Origin: Clostridiales bacterium UBA6114
GTDB lineage: Bacteria; Bacillota; Clostridia; Oscillospirales; Butyricicoccaceae
Direction: 5' to 3'
NCBI GenBank assembly: GCA_002423435.1
Contig: DIWE01000038.1
Span: 47,007-79,542 of the forward strand
Length of the DNA stretch: 32,536 nt
Under the pieces are notes generated by a model. The model was not told the DNA's origin. It did no database searches and saw only the letters and a program-made list of their open reading frames with translations. Of this stretch, positions 1 to 7,619 are shown one piece after another. How positions within the stretch are numbered: the first letter of the stretch is position 1; each line of letters opens with the position of its first letter. Both the position numbers and the translations under genes were made by a program.

Positions 1-26
1 CGTAGCGGAAAGGAATGGTCATAACG

Positions 27-1313
27 ATGAATCTTGCAGACGGAAGGCTTCTTGAAGACGAAGAAAAGCGAACGGTTTTGGAACACCTGGACGAGCGGAT
101 CGCGCGGACGCTCGAAAACGGCCGCCTCAGTCCGCAGACCGTGATCGACGCCTGCGACGCGCTTTCACAGTCCTTGAGCGCGGAGGAACACCTCCCTGCA
201 TTACTGGAGCTCGGGTTTGACCCGGAGGTCGCCCGTGACAGCCTTTTGGAGGTTAAAGAGATGCTCGGCAGGGACTGCCTCGCCGCAAAGCTTGAAGCGG
301 AGCTCGGCGGGCATTATTGGGAGCCCAAACAATATACGCCGCAAAACCGCGGCGAGCCTGTCGTCGAACGGATCGCACCTCTCGGCGTTTTGCTGCACAT
401 CGCCGCCGGCAACGCGGACGGGCTGCCGGTGTTCAGCGTGATCGAGGGACTTCTTGCGGGAAACATCAATATCTTAAAGCTGCCCGGGACGGGAGACCCC
501 ATATCCGGCGCTGTGATCATGCGGCTGATTGAGATAGAGCCGGCGCTTTCGGATTATATTTATGTCTTTGATTATTCATCCGGCGAGCTCGAAGCGATCA
601 AAAAACTGGCCGACGTCTCCGACGCGGTCGTTATATGGGGCGGGGACGCCGCGGTCGGCGCCGTCAGAAGTCTCTTATCCCCTGAAACAAAGATCATCGA
701 GTGGGGGCATAAATTAAGCTTTGCCTACGTCACCGAGGGCGGGATGCGTGACGCCGACCTGTCGGGGCTTACGCACAATATCTGCCGGACAAACCAGCTT
801 TTTTGCACCTCCTGTCAGGGTATCTTTATCGACACGGACCAAATGGAGACCGTTTACCGCTTTTGCGAAAGGTTTTTAAAAATTCTGGAGGAAACGGCCA
901 AACAGTATTCCGCGAAAATCGATATCGGTCTGCAGGCGCAAACGACCCTGCGCCTTTATACCGAGTCGCTCGATTCCCTGTATCGCGAGAAGCGGATTTT
1001 CAAAGGCGACGGGTGCAGCGTGATCGCCTGCGCCGACCAAGTCCTCGAGTCCGGGATGATGCATCGCAGCGTTTGGGTAAAACGCCTGCCCAGGCGGGAG
1101 CTTTTGCGGACGCTGAAACCATACAAAAACCATTTGCATACCGTCGGGCTTTTATGCGCGGACAGCGAGCGGGCGGAGCTTTCCGATCTTCTCTGCAAAA
1201 CGGGCGTCGTCCGGGTCACGAAGGGCGAAAACATGTCCTCTCCGTACTGCGGCTGCGCGCACGACGGGGAATACCCCTTAAGGCGATACACAAAAATCGT
1301 CTCGTACGAATAA
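27..1313 (+). CDS. LuxC-family acyl-CoA reductase
   Basis: This 428-residue protein resembles LuxC acyl-CoA/fatty-acid reductases, which use NADPH to reduce an activated acyl group to an aldehyde on an aldehyde-dehydrogenase-like fold. Visible hallmarks are the segment P-L-G-V-L-L-H-I-A-A-G-N followed by a glycine-rich I-L-K-L-P-G-T-G nucleotide-binding turn (about residues 118-156), and a cysteine-containing N-Q-L-F-C-T-S-C stretch near residues 256-263 that should hold the catalytic cysteine. An upstream ATG at 15 is in frame but has no room for a ribosome binding site; the ATG at 27 sits 12 bases after GGAAAGGA, so I prefer it. The gene begins at the window edge, so partners such as a LuxE-type acyl-protein synthetase could lie to the left. 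A terminator follows. Family assignment is firm; the acyl substrate is unknown, and bioluminescence is not implied. Confidence 0.82.
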   Translation: MNLADGRLLEDEEKRTVLEHLDERIARTLENGRLSPQTVIDACDALSQSLSAEEHLPALLELGFDPEVARDSLLEVKEMLGRDCLAAKLEAELGGHYWEPKQYTPQNRGEPVVERIAPLGVLLHIAAGNADGLPVFSVIEGLLAGNINILKLPGTGDPISGAVIMRLIEIEPALSDYIYVFDYSSGELEAIKKLADVSDAVVIWGGDAAVGAVRSLLSPETKIIEWGHKLSFAYVTEGGMRDADLSGLTHNICRTNQLFCTSCQGIFIDTDQMETVYRFCERFLKILEETAKQYSAKIDIGLQAQTTLRLYTESLDSLYREKRIFKGDGCSVIACADQVLESGMMHRSVWVKRLPRRELLRTLKPYKNHLHTVGLLCADSERAELSDLLCKTGVVRVTKGENMSSPYCGCAHDGEYPLRRYTKIVSYE

Positions 1314-1356
1314 GACTGCGGGCATTGGATTTATCTCCGGCCGCTTCCAACAAAAC

Positions 1357-1417
1357 AAATCGGCAAACCTCCCTTTCTGTGAGCGATTTCAGATGAGGGT
1401 TTGCCGATTTTTTATTT
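1357..1417 (+). terminator. intrinsic terminator after the LuxC-family gene
   Basis: A perfect 13-bp stem pairs 1357-1369 with 1398-1410 across a 28-base loop and is followed directly by TTTTATTTC. It separates the LuxC-type gene from the germination operon. Confidence 0.85.
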
Positions 1418-1457
1418 CAGTTTTCATTCCAGATACTCACAAGCTTGGCAGGGATTG

Positions 1458-1486
1458 GTATGATTGCCCGTAAAATGTAAATACTA
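1458..1486 (+). promoter_or_regulatory. candidate sigma-G (forespore) promoter for the germinant receptor operon
   Basis: GTATG at 1458-1462 fits the -35 consensus GYATR and AATACTA at 1480-1486 matches six of seven positions of the -10 consensus CATACTA, with a 17-base spacer. Germinant receptor operons are known to be transcribed by sigma-G in the forespore. The predicted transcript start near 1493 lies just ahead of the ribosome binding site at 1509-1515. Read by eye only. Confidence 0.6.
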
Positions 1487-1521
1487 TTTGAGACTTTACG
1501 ATTTTATAAGGAGGCCGGCTC

Positions 1522-3072
1522 ATGTTTGGTTTTTTCTCAAAGAATCATGACGATGCGATAAACGGCAGGATCGAAGACCTTAACAGCGGGCTTCGGGATA
1601 TCCCTGTATCGGATTCTCTTGATGAAAATGTAAACCTCCTCAGGAAATTGTTTACGGACGTAGACCTGCTGCGTCTCAGATTTATCCAAAGCGGCTCCAA
1701 AAAGACGCAAAAATATTGCATCGCGTATTGCGACGGCGTCGTTAACTCAACCGTCATTAACGACAACATTATAAAACCTTTGATGCTGTCGTCTGTTTCA
1801 GGGTCGGGCCCGGACTTTACCGACGACCTTCTGAATCATGTCCTCATGGTAGACGGAGCCGAGAAAGCGACCGAGTACCAGGCAATAACGGAGGCGATCA
1901 GTTACGGAGATACCGTTTTGTTTGCCGACGGCACGGACGAGGCCATCATTCTCAATACAAAATGCTTTCAAATCAGGCCGATCAGCGAGCCGGACAACGA
2001 AAAAAACTTAAGCGGCCCCCGGGAGGGCTTTACCGAGTCCCTGCTCTCGAATCTTTCCCTCATCAGGCGCAAAGTGCGCTCCAACGAGCTCAAGGTAAAA
2101 TATTATACCTTGGGGCAGAAAACAAAAACACAGGCCGGCATCTGCTACATTGAAGGTATTGTAAACAAGCAGATCTTAAAGGAGCTTTACAGGCGCCTCG
2201 ACGCCATCGATATCGACGGGGTCCTGGACACGCAATATATCACCGAGCTTATCAGGGACTCGCCGATGTCCCCGTTTCGCGCGACAGGCTATACCGAGCG
2301 GCCCGACGTCGTCGTCGGGAAGCTGCTTGAAGGCCGGATCGCCATTTTTCTCGACGGCACGCCGGACGTGCTGACGGTTCCCTATCTGTTCATCGAGAAT
2401 TTCCAAAGCAGCGAGGACTACTATTTAAGCTTCTATTACACCTCCTTTTCGAGGATTTTGCGTATTTTGGCTTTCCTTGTGACCGCCAGTCTGCCGGGGT
2501 TCTATGTCGCGATGGCGGGATATCACCATGAAATGCTGCCCACTCCGTTTCTGCTCAACATCGCGAGCGAACGAAACAGCGTGCCCTTTCCCGCCGCTTT
2601 AGAGGCGTTTGTTATGCTTCTGGTGTTTGACATTCTGAGGGAGACGGGCATTCGCATGCCGACCAGCGTCGGACAGGCGCTCAGCATTGTCGGCGCCCTT
2701 GTCATCGGGCAGGCGGCGGTGGATGCAAAGCTTGTGGCGTCTCCCATGATCATCGTGGTCGCGACGACGGGGATCACAAGCCTCCTGGTCCCGAAAATGA
2801 ATGCTCCGCTCATTTATATACGCTTTTTTATACTTCTGTTGTCGATGTGGTTCGGTTTTACCGGAACAATAGCGGCAATCAGCTGCGTGATCATTCATAT
2901 GCTGAATCTGCATTCGTTCGGCATACCGCAGATCTCGCTCTCCGGAAAGCTCCAGTATCAGGAGGTCAAGGACACCTATATCAGAGCGCCGTGGTGGCAG
3001 ATGCTGATACGCCCGAAAATGCTGGCAAGGGACAAAGTGCGGATGAAGGCCCAAAACGGAGAAAAGCCATGA
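1522..3072 (+). CDS. spore germinant receptor A subunit (GerA/GerK/YndD family)
   Basis: This is the large subunit of a GerA-type germinant receptor, an inner-membrane complex of the dormant spore that responds to nutrients and starts germination. The 516 residues are of normal family length. A long hydrophilic amino-terminal half (about 1-300) precedes a cluster of hydrophobic segments between about 310 and 465, and the end is hydrophilic and basic, as expected. Typical family stretches include P-G-F-Y-V-A near residue 330 and the segment P-F-P-A-A-L-E-A-F. The start is set by AAGGAGG seven bases upstream. Its stop overlaps the start of the GerC subunit by four bases (ATGA), implying translational coupling. 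Which germinant is sensed cannot be read from the sequence, and the paralogue name is therefore left open. Confidence 0.93.
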   Translation: MFGFFSKNHDDAINGRIEDLNSGLRDIPVSDSLDENVNLLRKLFTDVDLLRLRFIQSGSKKTQKYCIAYCDGVVNSTVINDNIIKPLMLSSVSGSGPDFTDDLLNHVLMVDGAEKATEYQAITEAISYGDTVLFADGTDEAIILNTKCFQIRPISEPDNEKNLSGPREGFTESLLSNLSLIRRKVRSNELKVKYYTLGQKTKTQAGICYIEGIVNKQILKELYRRLDAIDIDGVLDTQYITELIRDSPMSPFRATGYTERPDVVVGKLLEGRIAIFLDGTPDVLTVPYLFIENFQSSEDYYLSFYYTSFSRILRILAFLVTASLPGFYVAMAGYHHEMLPTPFLLNIASERNSVPFPAALEAFVMLLVFDILRETGIRMPTSVGQALSIVGALVIGQAAVDAKLVASPMIIVVATTGITSLLVPKMNAPLIYIRFFILLLSMWFGFTGTIAAISCVIIHMLNLHSFGIPQISLSGKLQYQEVKDTYIRAPWWQMLIRPKMLARDKVRMKAQNGEKP

Positions 3073-4208
3073 TTAAAAAAATAATCTGCAGTATCCTTTC
3101 CGTTTCCCTTGTTTTTCCGCTCGGCGGATGCTGGAACTACCGCGGGATTAATGAAGAGACTCTGATATCGGGCATCGCCATCGACAAAGACAAGCTTACC
3201 GGCGGCTACCGGCTCACTTATGAGATCGTCGATCTGACAAAAGACATCAGGGAACACGGAGTGCAATCCAAGATCGTTGAGGCGGAAGGAAAGACCTTGC
3301 TGGACGTCGCCAGAAATGCGAAAAAAAGATTGATGAATAAGCTTTTCTTCGGCAATACGCAGGTCATTGTGGTCAGCCGGGAAATTGCGGAGGACGGACT
3401 GTTTCCAATCGTCGACTGGTTTTTACGGGACGGGGAGTGCCGCGAAACCGTCAAGGTCGTCGTGTCGCAGGAGGCGACCGCAAAGGAGATTCTCCTGTCA
3501 AAAGGAATCGACAACATGCTTGTCGCTTATGAAATAAACGCGATTATTGACAAGGACCAAAGCATGACGGGATCGACCAGGAAAATCGAGATGTATACCA
3601 TATTCAATACGCTCGAGGGAGAAGGCGCCTCCTTTGTGCTTCCGGCGGTCAGAAATGTGATAAACGATGGGCAGCCGACGGTGGAGGCAAACGGCATTGC
3701 CCTTTTCAAGCAGGATAAGCTGCTTGGGTTCTTGCCTCCGTCCGAAGCCAAGTGCTATTTGTTTGCAACCGGCGATATCCACGGCGGCGTGTTGACGCTT
3801 CCTTCAAAAAGCGCGGGGCCGGCCGGGACTTCCTTTGAAATTTTTAGCAGCAGGACAAAAAGATCCTACTCCTATGAAGGCGGCAGGGTGAGCATAGACA
3901 TCAAAACCGAAACGCAGGTTTACTTAGACGAGCTCCATACAAGGGCCGATCTGCTGGACGAACAGGAAATCAAAGGAATGGAAGCCGCCGTGGAGGAGAA
4001 TCTTGCAAATGAAATAAAAGCGCTCATAGAAAAGGTGCAGACCGGATACGATTCGGACATTTTTGGCTTTGGCAACATGATCTATAAAAAAGACCCGAAG
4101 CTTTGGAAAGAATTAAGCCCGGACTGGGACGGATTATTCAGGACGGCGGACGTTTCCGTTTTGTGCGAAGTTGCGATCGCAAACTCGGCCTATACCATGA
4201 AAACCTGA
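3069..4208 (+). CDS. Ger(x)C-family germinant receptor lipoprotein (C subunit)
   Basis: This 379-residue lipoprotein is the C subunit of the same receptor. The reading frame is open further upstream, but the true start is the ATG at 3069: it overlaps the A-subunit stop, and it begins a lipoprotein signal peptide with basic residues K3-K4, a hydrophobic core and the lipobox L18-G19-G20-C21. The mature part begins C-W-N-Y-R-G, and R-G-x-N-E plus the following D-K-D region are typical of GerC proteins. The predicted location is the outer face of the spore inner membrane after lipid attachment to C21. The small membrane protein gene follows after 16 bases and the B subunit after that, so the order is A-C-small-B. 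No defect is visible. Confidence 0.93.
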   Translation: MIKKIICSILSVSLVFPLGGCWNYRGINEETLISGIAIDKDKLTGGYRLTYEIVDLTKDIREHGVQSKIVEAEGKTLLDVARNAKKRLMNKLFFGNTQVIVVSREIAEDGLFPIVDWFLRDGECRETVKVVVSQEATAKEILLSKGIDNMLVAYEINAIIDKDQSMTGSTRKIEMYTIFNTLEGEGASFVLPAVRNVINDGQPTVEANGIALFKQDKLLGFLPPSEAKCYLFATGDIHGGVLTLPSKSAGPAGTSFEIFSSRTKRSYSYEGGRVSIDIKTETQVYLDELHTRADLLDEQEIKGMEAAVEENLANEIKALIEKVQTGYDSDIFGFGNMIYKKDPKLWKELSPDWDGLFRTADVSVLCEVAIANSAYTMKT

Positions 4209-4224
4209 AAGAGGAGGTTTTTCA

Positions 4225-4437
4225 TTGCTTGCGGCAATCGTTGTCTTTTTATATCTTTTTATCATTTTCTTTGATTTCTTGCCGGTCGCAAAGAGCGGGA
4301 GGAAGAAGGAATGCATCGTTTATCTCGCCCTTTTGACGATCAGCTTCGCAATATTGATTTTATATGTCTTCGGTTTCAAGCTCCCCAGCCATTTCAGGAT
4401 CATACAGGATCTGATCCAAAAAATATTCGGCATTTAA
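4225..4437 (+). CDS. small two-helix membrane protein of the germinant receptor operon (candidate D subunit)
   Basis: This 70-residue protein is encoded between the C and B subunit genes. The start is a TTG at 4225; GAGGAGG at 4211-4217 stands seven bases upstream, and no ATG fits. Two hydrophobic helices (about 2-19 and 31-50) flank a positively charged turn S-G-R-K-K-E, and the tail from about 55 looks amphipathic. Small two-helix proteins called D subunits are known next to some Bacillus gerA-type operons, where they modulate receptor function. Position, size and topology match that description, but short hydrophobic proteins give weak family evidence, so the function is inferred from context. 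The tight spacing argues that it is co-translated with its neighbours. Confidence 0.72.
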   Translation: MLAAIVVFLYLFIIFFDFLPVAKSGRKKECIVYLALLTISFAILILYVFGFKLPSHFRIIQDLIQKIFGI

Positions 4438-4493
4438 AAGCCTGTTATAAAACCGGTTTTCGAAAAAACGGATAAAGGAAGCGATATTTTCGG

Positions 4494-5585
4494 ATGCAAA
4501 AGGAATTTATCTCGGCCCGGCAGGCAAGCTGTATTTTGATCATGTATATTTTCGGAAGCACCCTTGTCGTCGGAATGGGCGCCGAGGCGGGGCAGGACGC
4601 CTGGATCTCCCTCCTGGTTACGATTTTGATGACGATACCGGCCGTTTTGGTTTACGCGCGGATCATGAGGCTTTTTCCGGAGAAGGACCTGTTTGATATC
4701 ATGGAGGCGCTGTTCGGGAAAATCTTCGGCAAGACTCTGATCGCCCTTTTTTCCTTTTACGCGATCCAGCTCAGTTCCGCGGTCCTGCGCAATTTTACGG
4801 ATTTTATCCAGCTTGTATCGATGCCCGAGACACCGCAGCTCCCGGTTGCGGTCGTTATCATTTTGGTTGTCCTTTACCTGATTAAAAGCGGCAACGCAAC
4901 CTTCGGCAAGTGGTCGGTCGTAACGGTCGCAATCATCTTTTTTATCATTCTGTTTACAAGCCTGGTAGCCCTCAAATCCATGGACTTTGCAAATATTCTG
5001 CCAATTATGGAGCACAGCTTCGGAGAGATCCTGTCGGCTTCCTATAAACAATTTGCGCTGCCCTTTGCCGAAACGGTCCTGCTCCTCGGCATGGCCGATT
5101 CCTTGAAAAAGGAGGAAAGTCCTTATAAAGCCTATCTGTACGGGATACTGATTGCGGGTCTTCTTTCCCTTGTGATTTTATTGCGCAATATCGAGGTGCT
5201 GGGCTCCGCAATGACGGAATCGGTGTATTTTCCGTCCTTCGTGGCGGCCAGGATCATCAATGTCGGCGATTTTTTCCCAAGGATAGAGAGCATGATCTCG
5301 ATGAATTACCTCTTTGCCGGCGTAACGAAGATCACCCTTTGCCTTTTCGTCGCGTCAAAAGGGATTGGGAAGCTGTTTAACATGCAGGGCTACAGGGAGA
5401 TCCTGGCGCCAGCCTGCCTGATGAGTCTGGCGCTCAGCGTCACCTCCTATGAGAGCATGATGCATTTGTTTGACTTTGTAAGGACCTATTATCCGATCTA
5501 TGCGGCCCCGTTCCAGGTCATCATCCCTTTGCTTATATGGATCGCGGCCGAAATCAGGACCCGCAGAAAAAAGCCCGCGGCATAA
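4494..5585 (+). CDS. spore germinant receptor B subunit (GerB-family permease)
   Basis: This is the integral membrane B subunit of the receptor, a member of the amino acid-polyamine-organocation superfamily in which the germinant binding site has been placed in characterised receptors. The 363 residues contain about ten hydrophobic segments, beginning with a short cytoplasmic lead ending in I-S-A-R-Q-A, a typical GerB amino terminus, and ending in a basic tail R-T-R-R-K-K. AAGGAAG lies about 12 bases before the ATG. It is the last gene of the operon. No strong terminator is seen directly after it, so transcripts may run on towards the hairpin at 5825-5857. Confidence 0.92.
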   Translation: MQKEFISARQASCILIMYIFGSTLVVGMGAEAGQDAWISLLVTILMTIPAVLVYARIMRLFPEKDLFDIMEALFGKIFGKTLIALFSFYAIQLSSAVLRNFTDFIQLVSMPETPQLPVAVVIILVVLYLIKSGNATFGKWSVVTVAIIFFIILFTSLVALKSMDFANILPIMEHSFGEILSASYKQFALPFAETVLLLGMADSLKKEESPYKAYLYGILIAGLLSLVILLRNIEVLGSAMTESVYFPSFVAARIINVGDFFPRIESMISMNYLFAGVTKITLCLFVASKGIGKLFNMQGYREILAPACLMSLALSVTSYESMMHLFDFVRTYYPIYAAPFQVIIPLLIWIAAEIRTRRKKPAA

Positions 5586-5660
5586 GGCAGGAAGCACACG
5601 GATGCATCGCGACTGACATCGGCATTCAGCCGAATTGCATGTTTTTCGGCAGTGCCCGCC
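5586..5660. other. gene-free start of the 301-base gap between ger and hyd operons
   Basis: The gap 5586-5886 carries no convincing gene. This first part holds only weak alternative 5-bp hairpins built from GCCGA/TCGGC repeats (5619-5623, 5629-5633, 5646-5650), with a run of five T at 5642-5646. These could be a poor terminator for the germination operon, but I would not rely on it. The rest of the gap holds the promoter and leader listed separately. Confidence 0.4.
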
Positions 5661-5689
5661 TTGACAAAACCAGAAACACGTGATAGATT
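5661..5689 (+). promoter_or_regulatory. sigma-A type promoter of the hydrogenase maturation operon
   Basis: A perfect -35 hexamer TTGACA at 5661-5666 is followed after 17 bases by TAGATT at 5684-5689, preceded by TG at 5681-5682, which makes an extended -10 element. Transcription would begin near 5696, about 190 bases before the first start codon. Confidence 0.7.
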
Positions 5690-5695
5690 GAAATG

Positions 5696-5886
5696 GAAAA
5701 GAGTGCAATGTATCTGCGCGCGATTTGCCCGGAGATACAGGGCCCATATTTTTACCCGACCGCAAGGTATTTCCAAGCGGAAAGGCGCGCATCCGGTATG
5801 TGTGTTTTCTTTTTTTGCCGTTTTGCCCCCTTTCCGTGCTTTTTGCGGAAAGGGGGCTTTTGATTTTTTGAAGGAGGCTTTCACCC
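5696..5886 (+). promoter_or_regulatory. structured leader with possible antiterminator, class unknown
   Basis: The long leader contains several pairable segments: a 7-bp stem 5708-5714 with 5733-5739, two GCGCGC blocks, and a small TTTCC/GGAAA hairpin around 5771-5783. The segment CGGAAAGG at 5778-5785 can pair with CCTTTCCG at 5829-5836, which is the 5' arm of the terminator that follows, so a terminator and an antiterminator fold exclude one another. That is the architecture of a riboswitch or other transcription-attenuating leader. I compared it by eye with the common classes (TPP, SAM, cobalamin, FMN, glycine, fluoride, T-box and others) and recognise none. The regulatory role is inference. 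Confidence 0.5.
5825..5869 (+). terminator. strong hairpin terminator inside the hyd leader
   Basis: A perfect 12-bp GC-rich stem (5825-5836 with 5846-5857) with a nine-base loop is followed by TTTTGATTTTTT. It stands only 18 bases before the ribosome binding site AAGGAGG of the next gene. It either terminates readthrough from the germination operon or is the switchable element of the hyd leader. Confidence 0.8.
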
Positions 5887-6156
5887 ATGGACAAAAGAAT
5901 CGGAATCGTCGGCATTGTGGTTGAGGATCTCGCCTGTGCCGAACGCGTAAACGCGGTTTTGCACGATTATGCCGGGCTGATCGTCGGAAGGATGGGAATC
6001 CCTTACAGGGAGCGGGGCGTGTCGGTGATCTCGCTGATCGTCGACGGCAGCAACGACGAGATAAGCGCCCTGACCGGCAAGCTGGGCAGGATCGCCGGCG
6101 CGGCGGTCAAATCCATGATTGCAAAAACGAACCCGGCAAACGGAAAGGATGCGTGA
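5887..6156 (+). CDS. TM1266-family iron-only hydrogenase system regulator
   Basis: This 89-residue protein belongs to the small family found beside [FeFe]-hydrogenase maturation genes and annotated as a putative hydrogenase system regulator. Members have an ACT-like or ferredoxin-like fold of about 80-90 residues. Recognisable stretches are R-I-G-I-V-G-I-V-V-E-D at the start, the central I-V-G-R-M-G-I-P-Y and a final L-G-R-I-A-G-A-A-V-K-S. The start follows AAGGAGG by eight bases. It is the first gene of the operon and ends three bases before hydG. There is no DNA-binding domain, so if it regulates it presumably does so by binding a ligand or a partner protein; its biochemical role is not established. 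Confidence 0.9.
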   Translation: MDKRIGIVGIVVEDLACAERVNAVLHDYAGLIVGRMGIPYRERGVSVISLIVDGSNDEISALTGKLGRIAGAAVKSMIAKTNPANGKDA

Positions 6157-6159
6157 AAT

Positions 6160-7611
6160 ATGAATTTTCTCGAGAAATATAAAAAGGAATTTGAGGAGTA
6201 CGACAGGCTCGACCACGATTTTATCGACGACGATAAAATCTGGACGCAGCTCAACAAATGGGAAAACCCGTCGAAGGAAGACGTCCGCCGCGTGCTGCAA
6301 AAAGCGGAGGGGTGCGTGCGGCTCGAGCCGGAGGAAACCGCGATTTTGCTCCAGAACAAGGACGAGGGCACGATACAGGAGATGTACGAGCTCGCACATA
6401 AGCTCAAAGAGGAGGTCTACGGGGACCGTCTTGTGTTCTTCGCGCCGCTTTATATCAGCGACGAATGCGCGAACAACTGTATCTACTGCGGCTTTCGCAG
6501 CAGCAACACGGCGATGCACCGCAAAACCCTGACCATGGATGAAATCGCGCAGGAAATCCGGATTATGACCGCCGAGGGGCAAAAGCGCACCATGCTGGTT
6601 TTCGGCGAATCCCCGAAGACAAATATCGATTATATCTGCGATGCGATAAAAACGGTATACAGCACAAAAACCGGACACGGCGAAATCCGCCGCTCGAATA
6701 TCAACTGCGCGCCGCTTACGGTGGAAGAGCTGAAAAGACTCAAGGAGGTCGGCATCGGCACCTTCCAGGTCTTCCAGGAGACTTACCATCATGAGACCTA
6801 CCGCAAAATGCACCCCGCCGGCACCATCAAGGGCAACTACCGCTGGCGGCTTTACTGCATGGACCGCGCCCAGCAGGCAGGCGTCGACGACAACGGGATC
6901 GGGGCCTTATTCGGGCTGTATGACTGGCGCTTTGAGGTGATGGGGCTTTTATACCACACCATCCACCTGGAGGAAAGCTTTGACGGCGTGGGGCCGCACA
7001 CGATCTCCTTCCCGCGGATCAATCCGGCGACCGACACCCCGTTTTCCGAGCACCCCGAATATGCGGTGAGCGACCGGGACTACAAGAAAATGGTTGCCGT
7101 TTTGCGCCTTTCCGTCCCCTACACAGGCCTGATCTGTACCGCCCGCGAGCCTGAGGAGGTGCGCCGCGAGGTTATCCCGTTCGGCGTGTCGCAAATCGAC
7201 GCGGGGACGCGCATCGGCGTCGGCGCATACGCGCAGTCGAAACGGGCAAACGCGCTGCCGGACAAGGAGCAGTTTTCAATAAACGATGCAAGATCCCTGG
7301 ACGATACCATCAAGGAAATCTGTCAGACGGGCTTTATCCCCTCCTTCTGCACCGCATGTTACCGCGCCGGGCGGACGGGCGAGCATTTCATGAAGGTCGC
7401 AAAGTCCAAATTTGTACACAACTACTGCATTCCGAACGCCATCTTTACGCTCAAGGAATACCTCCTGGATTACGCGTCCGACGAAACGAGGGCAAAGGGC
7501 GAGGAGGTTTTGAAACGGCATGTCGAGCAGTTTAAGGGCGAGCCGGTTTTTGGCGCGATAACGGAAAATCTGCGCAGAATCGAAAACGGCGAACGCGACC
7601 TGCGCCTGTAG
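6160..7611 (+). CDS. hydG: [FeFe]-hydrogenase maturase HydG (radical SAM tyrosine lyase)
   Basis: HydG cleaves tyrosine with radical SAM chemistry to p-cresol and dehydroglycine, and turns the latter into the CO and CN ligands delivered as an Fe(CO)2CN synthon for the H-cluster. The 483-residue length is typical. The radical SAM motif C-x3-C-x2-C is at C103, C107 and C110, and the carboxy-terminal cluster motif C-x2-C-x22-C is intact at C397, C400 and C423; both iron-sulfur clusters needed for the full reaction are therefore predicted. The gene lies three bases after the TM1266-type regulator, and the next gene hydE starts eight bases after its stop. Nothing suggests loss of function. Confidence 0.98.
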   Translation: MNFLEKYKKEFEEYDRLDHDFIDDDKIWTQLNKWENPSKEDVRRVLQKAEGCVRLEPEETAILLQNKDEGTIQEMYELAHKLKEEVYGDRLVFFAPLYISDECANNCIYCGFRSSNTAMHRKTLTMDEIAQEIRIMTAEGQKRTMLVFGESPKTNIDYICDAIKTVYSTKTGHGEIRRSNINCAPLTVEELKRLKEVGIGTFQVFQETYHHETYRKMHPAGTIKGNYRWRLYCMDRAQQAGVDDNGIGALFGLYDWRFEVMGLLYHTIHLEESFDGVGPHTISFPRINPATDTPFSEHPEYAVSDRDYKKMVAVLRLSVPYTGLICTAREPEEVRREVIPFGVSQIDAGTRIGVGAYAQSKRANALPDKEQFSINDARSLDDTIKEICQTGFIPSFCTACYRAGRTGEHFMKVAKSKFVHNYCIPNAIFTLKEYLLDYASDETRAKGEEVLKRHVEQFKGEPVFGAITENLRRIENGERDLRL

Positions 7612-7619
7612 GAAAGCCT

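Noticed and set aside
2847..3068. Amino-terminal extension of the GerC protein
   Set aside because: It would overlap the GerA gene by over 200 bases and bury the lipoprotein signal peptide that begins at 3069.
5696..5886. A known riboswitch class in the hyd leader
   Set aside because: No conserved core of the classes I can recall was found, so only an unclassified leader is reported.
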